The position numbers were made by a program, and so were the translations under genes. The notes under the pieces are model-generated. The model had not been told where the DNA came from. It did not search any database and saw only the letters and a program-made list of their open reading frames with translations. From NCBI RefSeq assembly GCF_029227915.1, contig NC_079884.1, forward strand, positions 15,874,001-15,938,000: a DNA stretch of 64,000 nucleotides, given 5' to 3'. The stretch's first letter is position 1. Each line of letters begins with the position of its first letter. This stretch comes from Hydractinia symbiolongicarpus (taxonomy: Eukaryota; Cnidaria; Hydrozoa; Anthoathecata; Hydractiniidae). Positions 25,147 through 39,009 of the stretch are shown one piece after another.

Positions 25147-25513
25147 TATAAAAAATTCTAGATTTAAACCAAAAAGAAACAAATTACTTAAAGGGAACTG
25201 AAAAAGATTGCGAAAGTATGCAAGAATGCGAATTCATAACTTCGGGTCGCCCTGTTACTCCACAGAACTTGTACAACTTGATTGCCTGCAACACGAAGTT
25301 GCTGTAAAATACGGAATAAGTGGCCTTGAATGCCTTTGAGTTTGCAAACATTAAACATTGCATTCTTTTGTTCTGCTGTATTTAAACTACTTGTCTTTTT
25401 GTCACATTTCTGACTATTTTTTTACAAAGTTAACATACCTATTCTATTGGCACAAAAGATACAAAAAAACAACATAAAACCATCATGGATATATCTATTA
25501 GGATAAAAACTGT

Positions 25514-28500
25514 TTATTTCTTCATGTAAGGATACGACCAATGTGGGAGGGGAGCCAACGATTCTTTGATAGCTTGCGGTGATGTCCATTTTTGGAGATA
25601 TGTCAACATACCGGCTTTGTCATTTGTGCCTGTATAAAAGAAATAATATTGATCTTTTAAGCGTCACATGGATATGTTACAAAAGAAAACGCAATATTTT
25701 GTTTTCAATCTTATAGAAATATAATTTTCACAGGTGGTACACGAGACAATTCGATGGGAAAAAAATGGGAAAAAAATCTAATTACATTCCTGCACAAAAG
25801 AATCTATTTCGTTTAACACGAGAATTACTTAAATTCTTGAAACCCAAATAACGCCTTCCAACTCGCTAACTCCTGACAAGTCGACTTAACTCCTAAGACG
25901 TCGACATAACTCTTAAAACGTCGACATAACTCCTAACAAGTCGACATAACTCTTAAAACGTCGACATAACTTCTAAGACGTCGAAATAACGTGTGAACTG
26001 TAAAACACGGTAACAACAAAACATGTATCGTGAGAAATACCTGAACCACGAGCACCACCAAACGGTTGCTGTGCCACAACAGAACCTGTTGATTTGTCGT
26101 TGACGTAAAAGTTACCGGCCGTGTGTCTTAACTTGTTGCTAGCGCAGTCCAGAAACTCCCTTAAAAATAAAATGACTGGTGTGAGAATAGAAATTATCAG
26201 CAGGAGGAAAAAAAAAAACATCCTTTGAAACGAAAGTTTATACCTATTTCGTGAAAACACTGAGCCTGTTAAGCCATATGGCGATGTGGTGTTAACCTAT
26301 ATTGCACGAAATTTATCAACAAAAAGTTAAAGTAAAACACGGCAATCATATCCTTTGCGACTAGAAATGACGACAATATGATTCATTTTATTGTTATTTG
26401 GGGAACGAGTTTAGTAAAAGAAGAACGCGTGTAAAAATTCGGAGTTTTACAAACGAATGAATTCATTTATAACCGAATGACGATCTCTGTATTCAGGCGA
26501 AGTAGCCGGTAGAGAAGATCCTATCCAACGAAGAAGGTTTAAGTTTTGTTAGGACTAGGAGGTCTGGAACTTACTAGGTCTAACGCAGCGTCCACTTTAT
26601 CAGGAGAGTACACATACACTGTGCATACCGGACCAAATATTTCCTATAATCCGGAAGTATATGTTTTAAATTTCGAGTTATATAGCAACACAGAAATGAT
26701 GAAAAATAACAGGTCTGATTTTTTACAGAAAGTCTACAAGAAACTTACTTCTGACATAAGTTTTCCACGAGGATCATGACTTAGGATCAAAGTGGGCTCG
26801 ACAAAATAGCCTACACTAAAAATATATCACAAAATCTAAAATTAACAACAAGAACATTAGCAATAACAACAAAAACAACAACAACAGCAACAAGCATAAT
26901 AATTCACTGAACAATCTAATTAGGGAAATTCTTTTCTTTGCGCAACATAAGAGTTAGAAAGCAAAAAAGAGCTTAAGAACAACGAACTTATAAATGTCCA
27001 GTAGAGTCTGTGGAAAGGCAAACAAGAACCTACAATCACGGACAAAATAGAATGAAACAACACAGCTAATTTTGAAGCTCACCGCAACAGGTGAATACAT
27101 AGACTGTTTTCACATTAAAGTCGCGCATTTTAAACTTGTCTTGTTGTTGCTGACGTAAGTACGACCATTTATCACGAAATTCAAGACCTTCGTGGGCCGC
27201 AACATGGGTTATTTTTCTGTGTTGGGGTACTAAAGAATGCCACTTTTACTTGGATTACGTGTGCGGAAATAAAGACTTTAAAGTCCACCAGGTACAAAGT
27301 ATAGACCATTTGACGCAAAAGTGCCTTTGTTTCACTAGCTTTGTCCACGGTCGTAGTTGCAACCGTAAAATGTTTATGGCGTTTTTTTGTCGTTTTTTTT
27401 TTAATCCTAAGAAATCCATAGATATCTTTATGTTAGTGTTGTGATATTATGACATGATAAGACTAAACTTTAAACTTTAGGAAAATGATACCCAATAATA
27501 GAGTTGTATAATAAAACAATCAAACAGTTTCACAAAAAAACTTCACCATAATTAGAAGAACGACTGTGAAAGTTAAAGTCGCAATTAACAACTCAACATT
27601 TTTCACGTTTCACAGGAGGATGTGAAAGTTTGTGGTTGCTAAACAAGATGCATACAAACCTATCGTCACACTTGCCACCAGCCAGTACTTCATATTCGGT
27701 CGACGAAGAGGCGTGCTCGATGTACGATTTTATTTTATTGAATGACTAAGATTAAAACAAATTTTATAAACAACAAAAGAATAAAAATTCCCAATTCGTT
27801 TGAACATTTTTTCTCTCAGATATTTTAAGCAAACACACAAAAACAGATAAGTTAGGATACAGATGAGCACACTCTTGAAATGAATGTATAAAAGGTCAGC
27901 AAAGATGTTATAAAGTGCATTTAATTGACTCGTCCAGTCAAAATAACATTCAATTACTTACAGTTTGATCAATAACAGCACTCAAGAATGAAGAATAGTC
28001 ATCACCCTGTTAACAAAATAATTTTTGATGAGAAGGTACACTTTTTTTTTTAGAAAACACTTGATTCAAGTTTTACCGCACTTTTGGTTTTAAAAGTTTC
28101 TGAAATTGTCTCTCAGCTATTGTTTTATTAGGATGGTATGTATCGCGCTGTATAATATGTTTATATTATAAACCAAAGCACTTATTTTCCACTTCTGAAA
28201 TATATTGGACAACTCAGTCTAAACGTCAGTGTTAAGCATCCTGGCAATGCTCACCCACTCAAATGCTTCACCCTTTTCAATAAGGACAGGTGAATAGGGA
28301 CAGCTAAGGACAGGTAAATAACAAATTTGGAAATTTTCATATAACAGACAATAATAACTAAAATTGATTTGCCATCATGCTGTCCTCTCTTCTTGAGAAC
28401 TTTTTTTTTGTTTCCACCACCCACACAAAGGTTTACTCTGGATTAGACCATGTTTTTATACTACTTTCATTAACTTGAGATTTTATTTATTCACCAAATT

Positions 28501-31500
28501 TTAAAATTATCGCTTACTCGTCCTAATTTTAACTTTTCTATCTCGGTGATCAACTTTTCTTTAATCTAAAAAGAAAGCAAAAGATAGATAACTCTTTAAT
28601 AACAAAAACCTTACATCAATTGTGTTTCAAAGAAAAAAATCCTAATTTTGCAATAATCAATTTTTATTAGGGACAGGTTGTTTGCTGGTCTCCGTATCAG
28701 GATAACACTATTATGACATTACCTCAGGCCATAGGTTCTCCGGAACGTAGACTCTTGAACAAGCGGAACATTTTTGACCGGAGTATTCAAATGCAGACCG
28801 GATCGTTCCATTTACAACGGAATCTAAAAATATTAGCATTTAATTTGACTCTTATTGAAAACTAAAGTCCTACAAATTTAGAAATATCTATAGAACCTAA
28901 GAGGATAGATAACTAACATGGTTTGAAAAAACATCAACGCTATACTTCGATTTTATTTGGTAGCAGCCAAGTTTGATACTTTTTGAAACAATAAAATACG
29001 ATAATAAATTACCTATATCAGCCTCCTCGTGGACAAAATGATAATTCTTTCCACCACACTCTAAAAGAAATAACAAATTTATATTTAAGAGAATAAAGAC
29101 TAAAGATAGAAATGCAGAGGTTCTAACTTAATTACCTCCAACAATCTTTGGAAATGTTCTAAATACAAAAAATAAAATAAATAAATAAAATACAATCAGT
29201 TTAAAGTATTTATCTTGAACTAAAAATTACTTTATCAAACCACTTGACTACAGATGTAAATAAAAACTTGTACTCACTTGAAATTGTCGATACTTTCACC
29301 AATATTTTTCCAAATAGTTCTGAATGTTCTACAAAATAAACATAAAATTAATAAATTATGCATGATCAAAATCTGAATGTAGACAGAAACTTCTATTTGT
29401 TTGATCCAAGTAGGGTAATTAAAAATTGAAAACAACCATTTTTTAAACGCAAGAATTCTTTTGCAGAAACCATATGAAGCAATCCAAGCAGTTACCTTGA
29501 ACTTCCTGTGAAGGTTATTCCTGCAAGATCTGGATTATTTTTAATGACATCACCAAAGGTAGGGCCATCAGCAGGAACAAATTGTACAACACCTAAATAT
29601 AGACACTATTGTTAAACGCATTACTACATTATTGCACTGTCATCCAATACACGCCAAAGTTTTACTACTACAACGTTGGTTTGTTTGTAATGGTTGAACA
29701 AGATTTTAAAGGTATACACAGGGCGACTGAATACAACAGTTGCCACCTCCTGGAGACAGTGTATTGCATAAAATAAAGGCTAAAGGGAAGATGTAATAAA
29801 GCCAACAAGATAGGCTTAAGTAATTCATCAGGCAAAAATAACAGAACAAAGTTTGACAAGCATACCATCTGGTAGTCCTGCTTCTTGCATGACTTTGTAG
29901 AAGTGGTAGTTTGACAGAACAGCTGTGTCGGAGGGTTTCCACAGAACTACATTACCCATCATGGTCGGTGCGGATGCCAGGTGTGCTCCAATTGCAGAAA
30001 AATTGAAAGGAGAAATTGCAGCAACAAAACCCTGGGAAGAGATGTAGTTTCAATAGAACAAGTAGCACATGTGCGCACATATGAAAGATACTCAAAACCA
30101 GTTTCAAAGTGAAAATGTATTAACGCATTGGGTAAGAGCTTAAAAATTGTTTTTTTTCTGCTGAAACAGGGAGTGCACAATAGAATTAATAACATTTAAT
30201 GATATAATACTAGGAAGTGTGTGGCATATTCAAACAGTTGAGCGTCACATATCTCTCCACCTTTCATGACGAAAAAAAAGTTAAAAAGGCTGGTAGATTT
30301 ATTGCAAAAGCAAAAAGATTCACATTTTTTTGAATTATTACAACCTGGCCGTGTGCGAGAAAAGCGTACAACAACTATGGTTCATGTGGTTTTCGAAACG
30401 AATAAAAAAGTAAAATAAACTTCCAAGCAACTTAGAGGAAAACTGGGATCTATTGAGCTGTCCCTCCTCTAAGGATTATATTTTTCCTCTAATTTGTAGG
30501 CCAGCATCAGACTTAGTGCCTCTCCGATTGAAATAATACCCAGTTGCTTAACAGAAAAGACAGCATGCAATAGAAAACTAGAACGTCAAAATTTTAAAAA
30601 AAGTTTACCTCAAGACCACGCCACGTGACACTGTTAATTATGTTGTCTGGTTGATGCAGAGGAGGGCTCTGATGGATCATCTACAAGTAAATAAGAATGC
30701 ATTTATAACACCTGTTTTAAAAGCAAACACAGGGTAGCCACAGGAATTCAGAAATAAATTCTATGAATTCTCTCTACCTTTTACAACACGTTCCTAAAAG
30801 TGAGGATTTGCAGTGAGATGTGCATGTCGAGGAAAAAGATGACAGAAACAACCAAAATACAAAAAAAAGACTTGTTTATAATTTTTGTTAATAGAAAAGT
30901 TTCATGACTCCCTGACGTCTGGAATTTCCATCACTTATGGGTATGAACCTCATCATTCTCGGTTAACGTCCGTTTTCCATGCTAGCATGTTTTGGAAGGG
31001 TATATTAATGACCCTCTTCCATTCTGATCTAGACTGTGTTAGATCTAAACTCAACTTCCTCTGTATCAAGTCTGTCCTTATAACCTCCTGCCAAGTCTTT
31101 CTCGGTCTGTCTCTGGGCTTTGCCCCAAGAACTATCAAGTCTCTACACTTTCTTACCCAATTACCCCCTCCATTCTTTCCAAGTGCCCCAGCCAATTCAA
31201 TCTTCTTATCTGGATAACGTCTATAATTCTACGGATACTAAGCCTGCTTCTTAGCTCATCTGAACTCTTTCTGTCTCTCAGACTGGCGTTACACATCCAC
31301 CTAACCATTCTCATATCATTCCTTTCTAAAGGGTCAAGATCTTCCTGCTTCACTGCCCATGTCTCACTACCGTACAACACTTCTTACACAGGCCTCATAC
31401 AACCTACCTTTTAACTCAATTGACAAGACTCTGTTAGTCAACAAAGAAAGTAACTCTCTGAACTTTTTCCAAGCAGAACCTATCCTGCAAGTAACACTTC

Positions 31501-34500
31501 TTCCAACACCCCCTTCACTGCCCAACATATCACCTAAGTAACAGAAGTTCTCAACTATCTCTAACGAGCCACTGTTGTACATCATTGAAGCTGGAAATAC
31601 TTCATTCTCTATAATCTCACCTTTGCAACGCTTGCATACAAACTGAATGTCAGCTCTTAACCTTCCACCAATACTACTGCACTTCTTATGTACCCAATGC
31701 TTGCAAGTCTGACAAAAGAATGAGTTACTACCAACCCCTTTCCTGCAAACGCCACAAGGCCACTTTCCAACTACAAGGTCACACTTGGCTGCAATGCTAC
31801 TAATCATGACTTTAGACTTAGCTGTGTTCACCCTTAGCCCTTTCTCTTCTAGTCCTTTCTTCCACTTCTCAAACTTTTCAACTAATTCTTCCATCGACTC
31901 TGCTATGAGAACCAAGTCATCTGCATACAATAACTCCAATGGACAACCTGTTCTGAACTCCATCGACAGCGCTTCTAAGATTAGAACAAACAACAAAGGA
32001 CTAAGTACAGAACCCTGATGTACACCAATATTTACACTAAATTCATCACTAAGTGAATCATGAATTTCCTTACATTAACAATAAATTTTACTTTGTCTTT
32101 GTTATTTTGTCAAGATGGGTCTCTAGTTTTTTTTAAACCCTTTGTTAATACTTAAACCACCCATGTTAAGACAAAGTTTAAATTTTGGTTTTAGTTGAAT
32201 TTTTCTAGCAATTCATACAGAAAGTCCTCTATATTGCATATTTGTTATAAATGATGTCTCCAAATTAGGGTGAAAACTTGTGGTCAAAATGGGAGAAAAA
32301 GTTTGTTTATTTTACTCAAATCTTATGTTCCTTTTCATAACATTATTATAAGAGCTGGCACTTTGTAAAAAGTACTAACATAAAAATTGGCTAGTCCTTC
32401 TTTTAAATTGTTTTGGAAGAAAAATATAACCTTTAGGAGATTTTTTAACTTGGAGAGAAGCTGTTTCACAACAGCAAAACATAAAAGGCAACACTTTTAA
32501 TTCATCCAAAATAATATTTGCATACAAGAAGATATAGTTTGTTGGCATATGTGAATCAATTATATCCAGCCATTGCATGATCTCAGCCTGAATTACTTGA
32601 TCCTCTAGCGTTAGCTTGTAAATTTCATATTTTTCATGTGCTTTTTTTGTTTTCGCATAAAGCTGAGGCCACACCAGCAGTGATGTTTATTCCTGTAAAA
32701 ACACAACTACAAAGCACATTGTAAACTTTCTGGATGGTTTTACCCACAGGTAGTGGTTACCATAAGAGTGTCCACTTTTTTATCACTTCTGTTGATAGTA
32801 ACTAAAAAATAAGCACATAGGCAAAACTTTTTGACAGCATGTTTTAAACCATGAAGGGTAGTCACAGGAAAAGGTAACCCACATTTAAAGGTTAGAAAAA
32901 CTTTTGCTCGTATCGTAGAAATCTTGCATTCTTTTTTACCATTTTTAAGAAATGTGCTACCTTTGGCAGTAATGTCAACCTTCATCTCTGAAATGATCTA
33001 GTTTACTGGCTGGAGAAAAATTTAAACAAATGACATATGCCTGGTTATGAAGCAAAGGTGACCTTTTAGCACTTTTGCAGAATTAATTAAACCCATAACT
33101 ATTTTGAATTTTTAACTGTTACTTCCTATTTCCCTAACAACAAACTTTCTATAATAAAAAAGTTGCAATAGGAAGGCCTCCTTCAAGTTTTATACCACAA
33201 ATTTATGATTAATTCCTTTACCTTTCCATACTCTACATTGAATCTCAAGAAGTCAACAAGTTCAGCTACACAATCAATATCCGCTTGAATTGCAGTTTTT
33301 CCTTGCCCAACCATGCACGTTGCTAATGATTCGTAACGATACTTTGTAGCAATTAAACTAGCCGCTCGCGACAAAATACGAGACCTAAATACCACAATAA
33401 CAAAAAAAATCACAACCAGGAAAAAAATTGTGAAATTAAAAATTTATTCACTCTTGAAAATGGTCTCAATGCCATGAGAACTTAGTCCTATGAAATCCAT
33501 CTAAAACATACAGCATCCTTTTCAGTACATCACAAATGATCAATAAAATACAAGTAAGTAAATAACAAAATATATATGGAATTTAATGTAATGATAAGCC
33601 TCTCAGATGAAAAGAAACAAACTACTTGAAATAAACTTTAATGAAACATTGTCATGGAAACTACAAGTCAAGGTTTCACTATGTTATCTGTTTTGAGACG
33701 ACTGCAAAAATTTGCTCTTTTTCGTGTAAGAAAAAGCTTAGCAGAATGATTAATCATATCAAAACTAGTAACTATCCACTGCTAAACTTGTACATAAACT
33801 TATTACTGATAAAAATGCCCCTTGCTACAGCAAAGAAGAACACGTTTAAATTTACAGCAGCTGAAGCCTATGAACTCTCCGCAATAATTCAAAAGAAAGA
33901 AGATTTCATTAAAATTTACATTGATGCTGTTGTTTTGCCAACATTCCTTCTATCTCTTTGTTAGGTAATTGATTGAAATAAGAATGACAATCGTTTGTAA
34001 CGTGAAAATATGTTCAAACTAAATAAAAATATTGCAGAACTTACAAAGATTATACAAAATTCAGATATACATTAATGAATAAAATAAACATACCGGATGG
34101 CCACATGCTTACTTGAGAGTGTGCATGAACCAAACTAAGTGGTATTTCGTTCTTGATTTGCTGTTGGTTAAATTGATTGAGTGATATGCCACTAGGTGAT
34201 AGCACAGGGAAATCTGATGCATGTTTCCTCATCCACAAGTAGCCATTAAACCATACAGAATCCGGTTAGATAATTTCGAGTGAAGAGTTGCGTCTGGTGC
34301 CAATGTCGGCAATCATATCTGATTTGATATATTTCCAACTTTGAGATGACGTGAATCTTTCTATTTCTATTACACGGTTTCTGACCCATTGTTTCAAAGG
34401 ACACTTCTCATTGCAAATCCAGTGAAGTGTGATTTGACTGTCAGTAAATTTGTGACTTTGATGATTTTGTTTAAATGCTCTTTACTTCCCCAGTGTGTGT

Positions 34501-37500
34501 GTTGAGTACTGCTGCAGACAATTCTGCTCTTGGTTATGTATTTTCTGGGACCAATTTTGAATGTGAGAAGATGAGTTGGCATGAGAATCCATCTGTGGTT
34601 GGAAATCGAACGTAGATAGTGGAACAAATGAGGTGTTGACTGGCATCTGCTAAGTCAAGGGAGTTAATGATGTTGCATTTACAGGGACGATGGCTCTTTT
34701 GTAGGTGATGTTTTTGATGTCCAAGATCATTTCAAAGTGTGATATTCATAAGTTGCGTAGATTGTCAGGTATTACATCATCCCATGATAGTTTACGTTTT
34801 ACGAGGTCGTGAAGATCGATCTTGAGTGTGGCAGTAATTGGTGGGAGAAGTCCTGTCATGTCGAATATATCTCTGCTGTTTTTGATGTGCAGATTCTTCT
34901 TGTCAACTTGTTTGGGACTTCTTTGATAGCGTCAACTTTCTTTCTGCGATATTTTTTGGCAAAGTCCAATTCTTTGATGTCAAGAGATAGAAGGTCCTCC
35001 TTAGGATGCCATTTAGCTCCAGGAACTGAAATGGTGACTCCATCAGATGACAGGGCTTTAATTGGATCCTGACCAGACATTGTAACTCCCTTAAGTGTAA
35101 ATCCACCATACGTGAGAATCTGTTCGATTTCGCCTGAGATCTTCAATACTTCTTCTAATTGGTCTCCTCCAGATAGGCAATCATTGACATAAACATCTTC
35201 ATTGACGATGCGGTTCATTTCTGGGAATTGATGTTGATATATTTTAACAGTTTCACAAAGTCCTCTCTCTGCCTGGTTTCCACTGGATTTCACTCCGTAT
35301 ATAAGCGTTTTGATAACGTTTTCTTCTGGTGCCTTTGTTGGATCAAGACCTGCTTGCCAAAGATAACGTTGTAGACACGGGTGTCACTCTTTAAGCTTCA
35401 CTGAATTGTAAATTTTTTGAATATCAGTATGGAATCCTCTCCAACGCAAGAAAATTTCTAGTAGCTTGTTCATATTATTTCTCCCCTTTGCGACGATGTC
35501 GTTTAGGGAGAAACCACTTGATGTTGGCATGGATCCATCAAACGCAATGCAACATGGCGTTGTAACAGATGAATCTTTCCAAACTGCTCTCCATGGGATG
35601 AAATTTTTTAAAGGATTGATAGAGAGCTGTTGCTGAGTTGATGGAGAAAGATTTTTGACGTAATCGACGAATTTGGATACCCCAAGTGACTAATCGCTGA
35701 TGAAGGAAGTCAATTGGTGAAAACCTGTGAAACTACAATTCGACTATCATGACATTCAGTGGAGATTATTTACTAAGCCCCACGTTGAATTTGATACGTG
35801 TCCTGTCGGTGGACATAACATGAATGGACTTGTGGAAAGAAAGATTCGTGAAATCAAATCGTCTATTTCCAAGTCAATCTTAAACCAGCGTCTTTCAATC
35901 CTTCAATGGGAGACCTTCAGTGCAAGAGCTGCAAATAGCGTCAATGACTTACCATTGGGAGTTCGAGATTACGATAGAAACCTTGAAGCTTTGGACATCA
36001 TCACTCCAAACCGACTACGACTTGGACATAACAAGGAGAGAAATCCCACTGGCGACTTCGTGGTTTCAAATGACACCATTAAAATTATACGCCAAAATCA
36101 GAATGTCTACAATACATGGTTTGAGCTATGTTTAACCACTCGCGTACCTGGTCTTATTGCAAAGCCAAAATGGTTCAAATCAGAAAGCAACTTAAAGAAA
36201 GGAGACTTTGTCTTGTTTACAAAACAAGATTCTGTATTGCGTTCAACGTATCAATTTGGTATTGTCGATTATATCGAACTGAGTCGAGATGGAAAAGTTC
36301 GAAAAGTCAACATTCGTTATCAAAACACTGGGGAAAGTACAATTGAACTACTTATCGATCTTCAAGAAATCTTGTTGTTATTCATCGAATTGATGAGACT
36401 TGCATAATGAATGACTTTTACAAGGCTAGTTTTGTGAAATGAACTTAGCAATCCTAAACATGTGGGGGAGTGTAGGGTAAAACCCACTTATTTATTTCTA
36501 ATCATTTATTTATTGTATATATAAAAACAAAAAGAAAAATTTTTCAAAAATGTAATTATCTTACTTTCAAAAGTGTATTTTATTCACGGTTTTTCTATTT
36601 TTTTGCATTCAGTTGTTGTTCAAGTCAGGTAAGACATATGATGAGAGAATTCAAAGTTTGTCTCGATTAATCTTCAAGGCTTCAAATAATAGCTTCACTT
36701 CAAATACCACTTAGTTTGGTTCACGCACACTCTCAAGTAAGCATGTGGCCATCCGGTATGTTTATTTTATTCATTAATGTATATCTGAATTTTGTATAAT
36801 CTTTGTAAGCAATATTTTTATTTAGTTTGAACATATTTTCACGTTACAAACGATTGTCATTCTTATTTCAATCAATTACCTAACATTCATATATCTGAAG
36901 TAATTTTTAGTTTAAAAATAAATTTTACGGACTGTTTATTGTATTTTTATTTTTACATGCATTTTTAGTTTAGGCAGAAGAGTCATTTGTTTTTATTGGA
37001 AGCAGATTAATAATAAATGAATAAATAAGTAAAAAAGTTCACTCTACCTAACTATATTAAATATTAAAAGCCTTTTAAAATTTATCAACTATTTCAGACT
37101 TTACAACACTTCTTTTATACCAACACAGAGATGCATCCAAATTAGTGAAGAACAAACCTGGCATCGTATGACATATTCTCCCATTTCTGTCGCTTAATAA
37201 GAGCATTTTCAATAGCCTTTTCAATCAATTCCTGTATAAAAATTTTGAACTATGCAACAACCTGATACTGTGACAGATGGGTAACAACAGTAAGTTTTTT
37301 AACTACCTTGTCAGCATAGTAGAATTTTGCAATTTTATTTTGATGATCATAAGGCTAAAAAAAAATTAAAAATCATTCCAAATAAGGTGCTCTCAGTCCC
37401 AAAGTATATAGCGTGGCCCTTATGTAAATAACCAATTATGCACCCCAGTGCCAAATAACTTCCCACTATGATTCGGTGCCAATGTTATTGGACTGGGTGC

Positions 37501-39004
37501 TTATTTGAACTGGCCATCGTAATTGATAAATGACTGCAACATGTTAATAGGAAGTTTTCCATATTCTAAAACCAAACAACAAGGATAAAATACATTTTTA
37601 AGTAACAAGAGGTGCCATAAAATGAAAAAATATATAATTTTTCTGGCCTGCCCAATCATTGCATTAGTTGTGCTGCTAATTCTTACCCGCTGAGCCAGGT
37701 GGCTGGTACAAAAGTTTTTTTGATAACACAGACTTTGTATATTGGAGTTTAACATTTACTTTAGCTCATATATTTGTGATTTTTAACTGCCATCCACCCT
37801 TTCACTTAAGTTTGCTTTTGGCATGTTCCCTCCTTCGTACGAATACACTTCATACGATTAATAAGGTTTTTTTAAAAAAGAAGTGAAAATAAACCATATT
37901 TGTAGAAATGAAGTGATTTACCATGAACAGAGAATTGTGCAAGTGAACTAAAATTAAAATTAGGCTCCAAAAAAAGCCTACAAAATAAAATAAAAACCTG
38001 ACTTTCATACCGATACTTGGTACTTTACATCACTTGTTTTAAACTCCTGACCACCAATAACAATTGGAATATCTTCACAAGATTTGGAAATTCTTCCTAC
38101 AGCTTCCTGCAACTTTTGTGTCACTTGGTCATTTGTAAAATCTGTTGCAGGTTCATTAAGAGGCAAATCTGGATGGTTTCCAACAGAACGAACTCTAGTA
38201 AAAGTTGTGTTAAGTCAGGTTAAATTACTAATGATGTAAATCATTCCTAGATATTGAAGATTCTATGCAGTAATAAATTAAAATGTAAAGTAGTGTTCCT
38301 AGGAAGAATATGTGGCTAATTTTTTATTCCAATAGGTCTTACATTTGAATAAATTCATAACAGAATTAGGATGTATATTAGATTTACAGCAAATAGGTTG
38401 AAACTCTTACCATCATCCTTCTTCACATTTCCTTGACAAAAATTATGTGAAGTGTGAAAAAAGTTGCTTATATATATGTCAAGAAATACGCAAAATTAGA
38501 TTTGAAGAATTAGTGTACTAATAGAAGTAAAAATGCATGTTTGTTGACATTGATTTTTTAAAAACATATTTCAAATATGCTTTTATTCATTGCATAAAAA
38601 TATTCTTTGCAAAATTGATTAGACCCCACTAACAGGATGTTATTTGCATGACAGAAGTTAGTTGTGGTCGACCCTTTAAGGAGATAGAAGGTTTCAACAA
38701 ACATCCTTTTTCATCAGACAATCACTTTCACTGTTCACCATCATTTTTTTGCCAGACTGTCTTGTATGGACATAGAGGTAGTGTTGTGTTCACAATTCGA
38801 GATTTGCAAGAACAATGTATTTTACTTATGGTTTGTGAATATATACAATATAGAATGGAGGCTATGAGACTATGATAACAAATAAGAAGGTGCCGATAAG
38901 CCACAAACGTCCGCATATACAAGGGCGAGTTTGGACGACTTTCGAATTAAATTGGCAGCTGTTCTCCGAAACCACCCGCACTTTCCTGAACTCGCCCGGA
39001 GCAT
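25514..39004 (-). CDS. ALDH4A1: Delta-1-pyrroline-5-carboxylate dehydrogenase, mitochondrial
   Basis: Oxidises glutamate semialdehyde (from proline) to glutamate with NAD in the mitochondrial matrix. Phase-consistent exons, 5' to 3': 38011-38194, 37307-37354, 37158-37231, 33222-33384, 30609-30680, 29866-30031, 29496-29592, 29278-29328, 29136-29158, 29013-29060, 28723-28823, 28518-28565, 27962-28006, 27660-27745, 26749-26815, 26575-26643, 26244-26296, 26041-26159, 25514-25629. Family signatures include MVGQGKT, ISPFNFSAIG, WKPSDTAVLS, QFVPADGP, GECGGKN (catalytic Glu), EYSGQKCSACSR (catalytic Cys), EIFGPV, NDKSTGSVVAQQPFGGARGS and the end WSYPYM. No lesion is seen. The first exon is tentative: ATG at 39002-39004 opens an Arg/Ala-rich presequence-like stretch (MLRASSGKCGWFRRTAANLI), but its donor phase does not match exon 2 directly. 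Introns contain a LINE, a BEL/Pao element and a minisatellite. Confidence 0.93.
25861..25990. repeat. 20-bp minisatellite in ALDH4A1 last intron
   Basis: About six copies of a 20-bp unit, roughly ACGTCGACATAACTCCTAAG, with AAGTCGAC and ACGTCGAC variants. It ends about 50 bp from the exon at 26041-26159. Confidence 0.8.
30943..32072 (-). mobile_element. 5'-truncated LINE with PHD-like finger after the RT
   Basis: A non-LTR retrotransposon 3' fragment in an ALDH4A1 intron, antisense to plus. From about 32072 downwards it encodes the end of the reverse transcriptase with an intact catalytic LLYADDLVLIA, then a Cys/His cluster (CGVCRKG, FCQTCKHWVHKKC, FVCKRC). A C-terminal part follows ([27 protein letters not shown]), in frames broken near 31370 and 31170. 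It ends in GAATGATGAG after the conserved AACGGACGTTAA. The same family is seen in a longer copy at 44506-46412. The clade is uncertain (RTE-like or related); it is 5'-truncated and inactive. Confidence 0.85.
33959..34147 (-). repeat. Partial LTR copy, inverted relative to 36697-36885
   Basis: This is the reverse complement of the 3' part of the BEL/Pao LTR, differing by a few substitutions and a 5-bp insertion near 34035. It fuses directly to pol coding sequence at about 34147. Confidence 0.85.
36471..36885 (+). repeat. BEL/Pao LTR
   Basis: Starts TGTAGGGTAAAACCC directly after the purine tract TGTGGGGGAG and ends ATTACCTAACA. The TG...CA boundaries are as in LTR retroelements. Confidence 0.75.
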
Positions 39005-39009
39005 TCCCA

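Larger units (their letters stand above)
33959..36885. mobile_element. BEL/Pao LTR retrotransposon, internally inverted
   Basis: Two halves lie head to head in an ALDH4A1 intron. The minus half (about 35690 down to 34150) encodes reverse transcriptase and RNase H-like pol, with VYVNDCLSG at about 35175-35200 and WFNG/WMRKHASDFPV at about 34215-34260. The plus half (about 35697-36407) encodes the integrase from its second catalytic Asp (DEGSQLVK) through GGHNMNGLVERKI (catalytic Glu) to the C-terminus. After it come a purine tract (36461-36470) and a 415-bp LTR (36471-36885, TGTAGGG...CCTAACA). The outer end of the minus half (33959-34147) is a reverse-complement copy of the last 189 bp of that LTR. 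The part of pol between the halves (zinc finger and first Asp of the integrase) is absent. No flanking target duplication is evident. The catalytic YVDD is YVND. Confidence 0.85.

Noticed and set aside
33641-33964. 107-codon open frame on plus inside an ALDH4A1 intron
   Set aside because: Low-complexity Lys/Asn/Ile composition, runs into the LTR copy, no domain.
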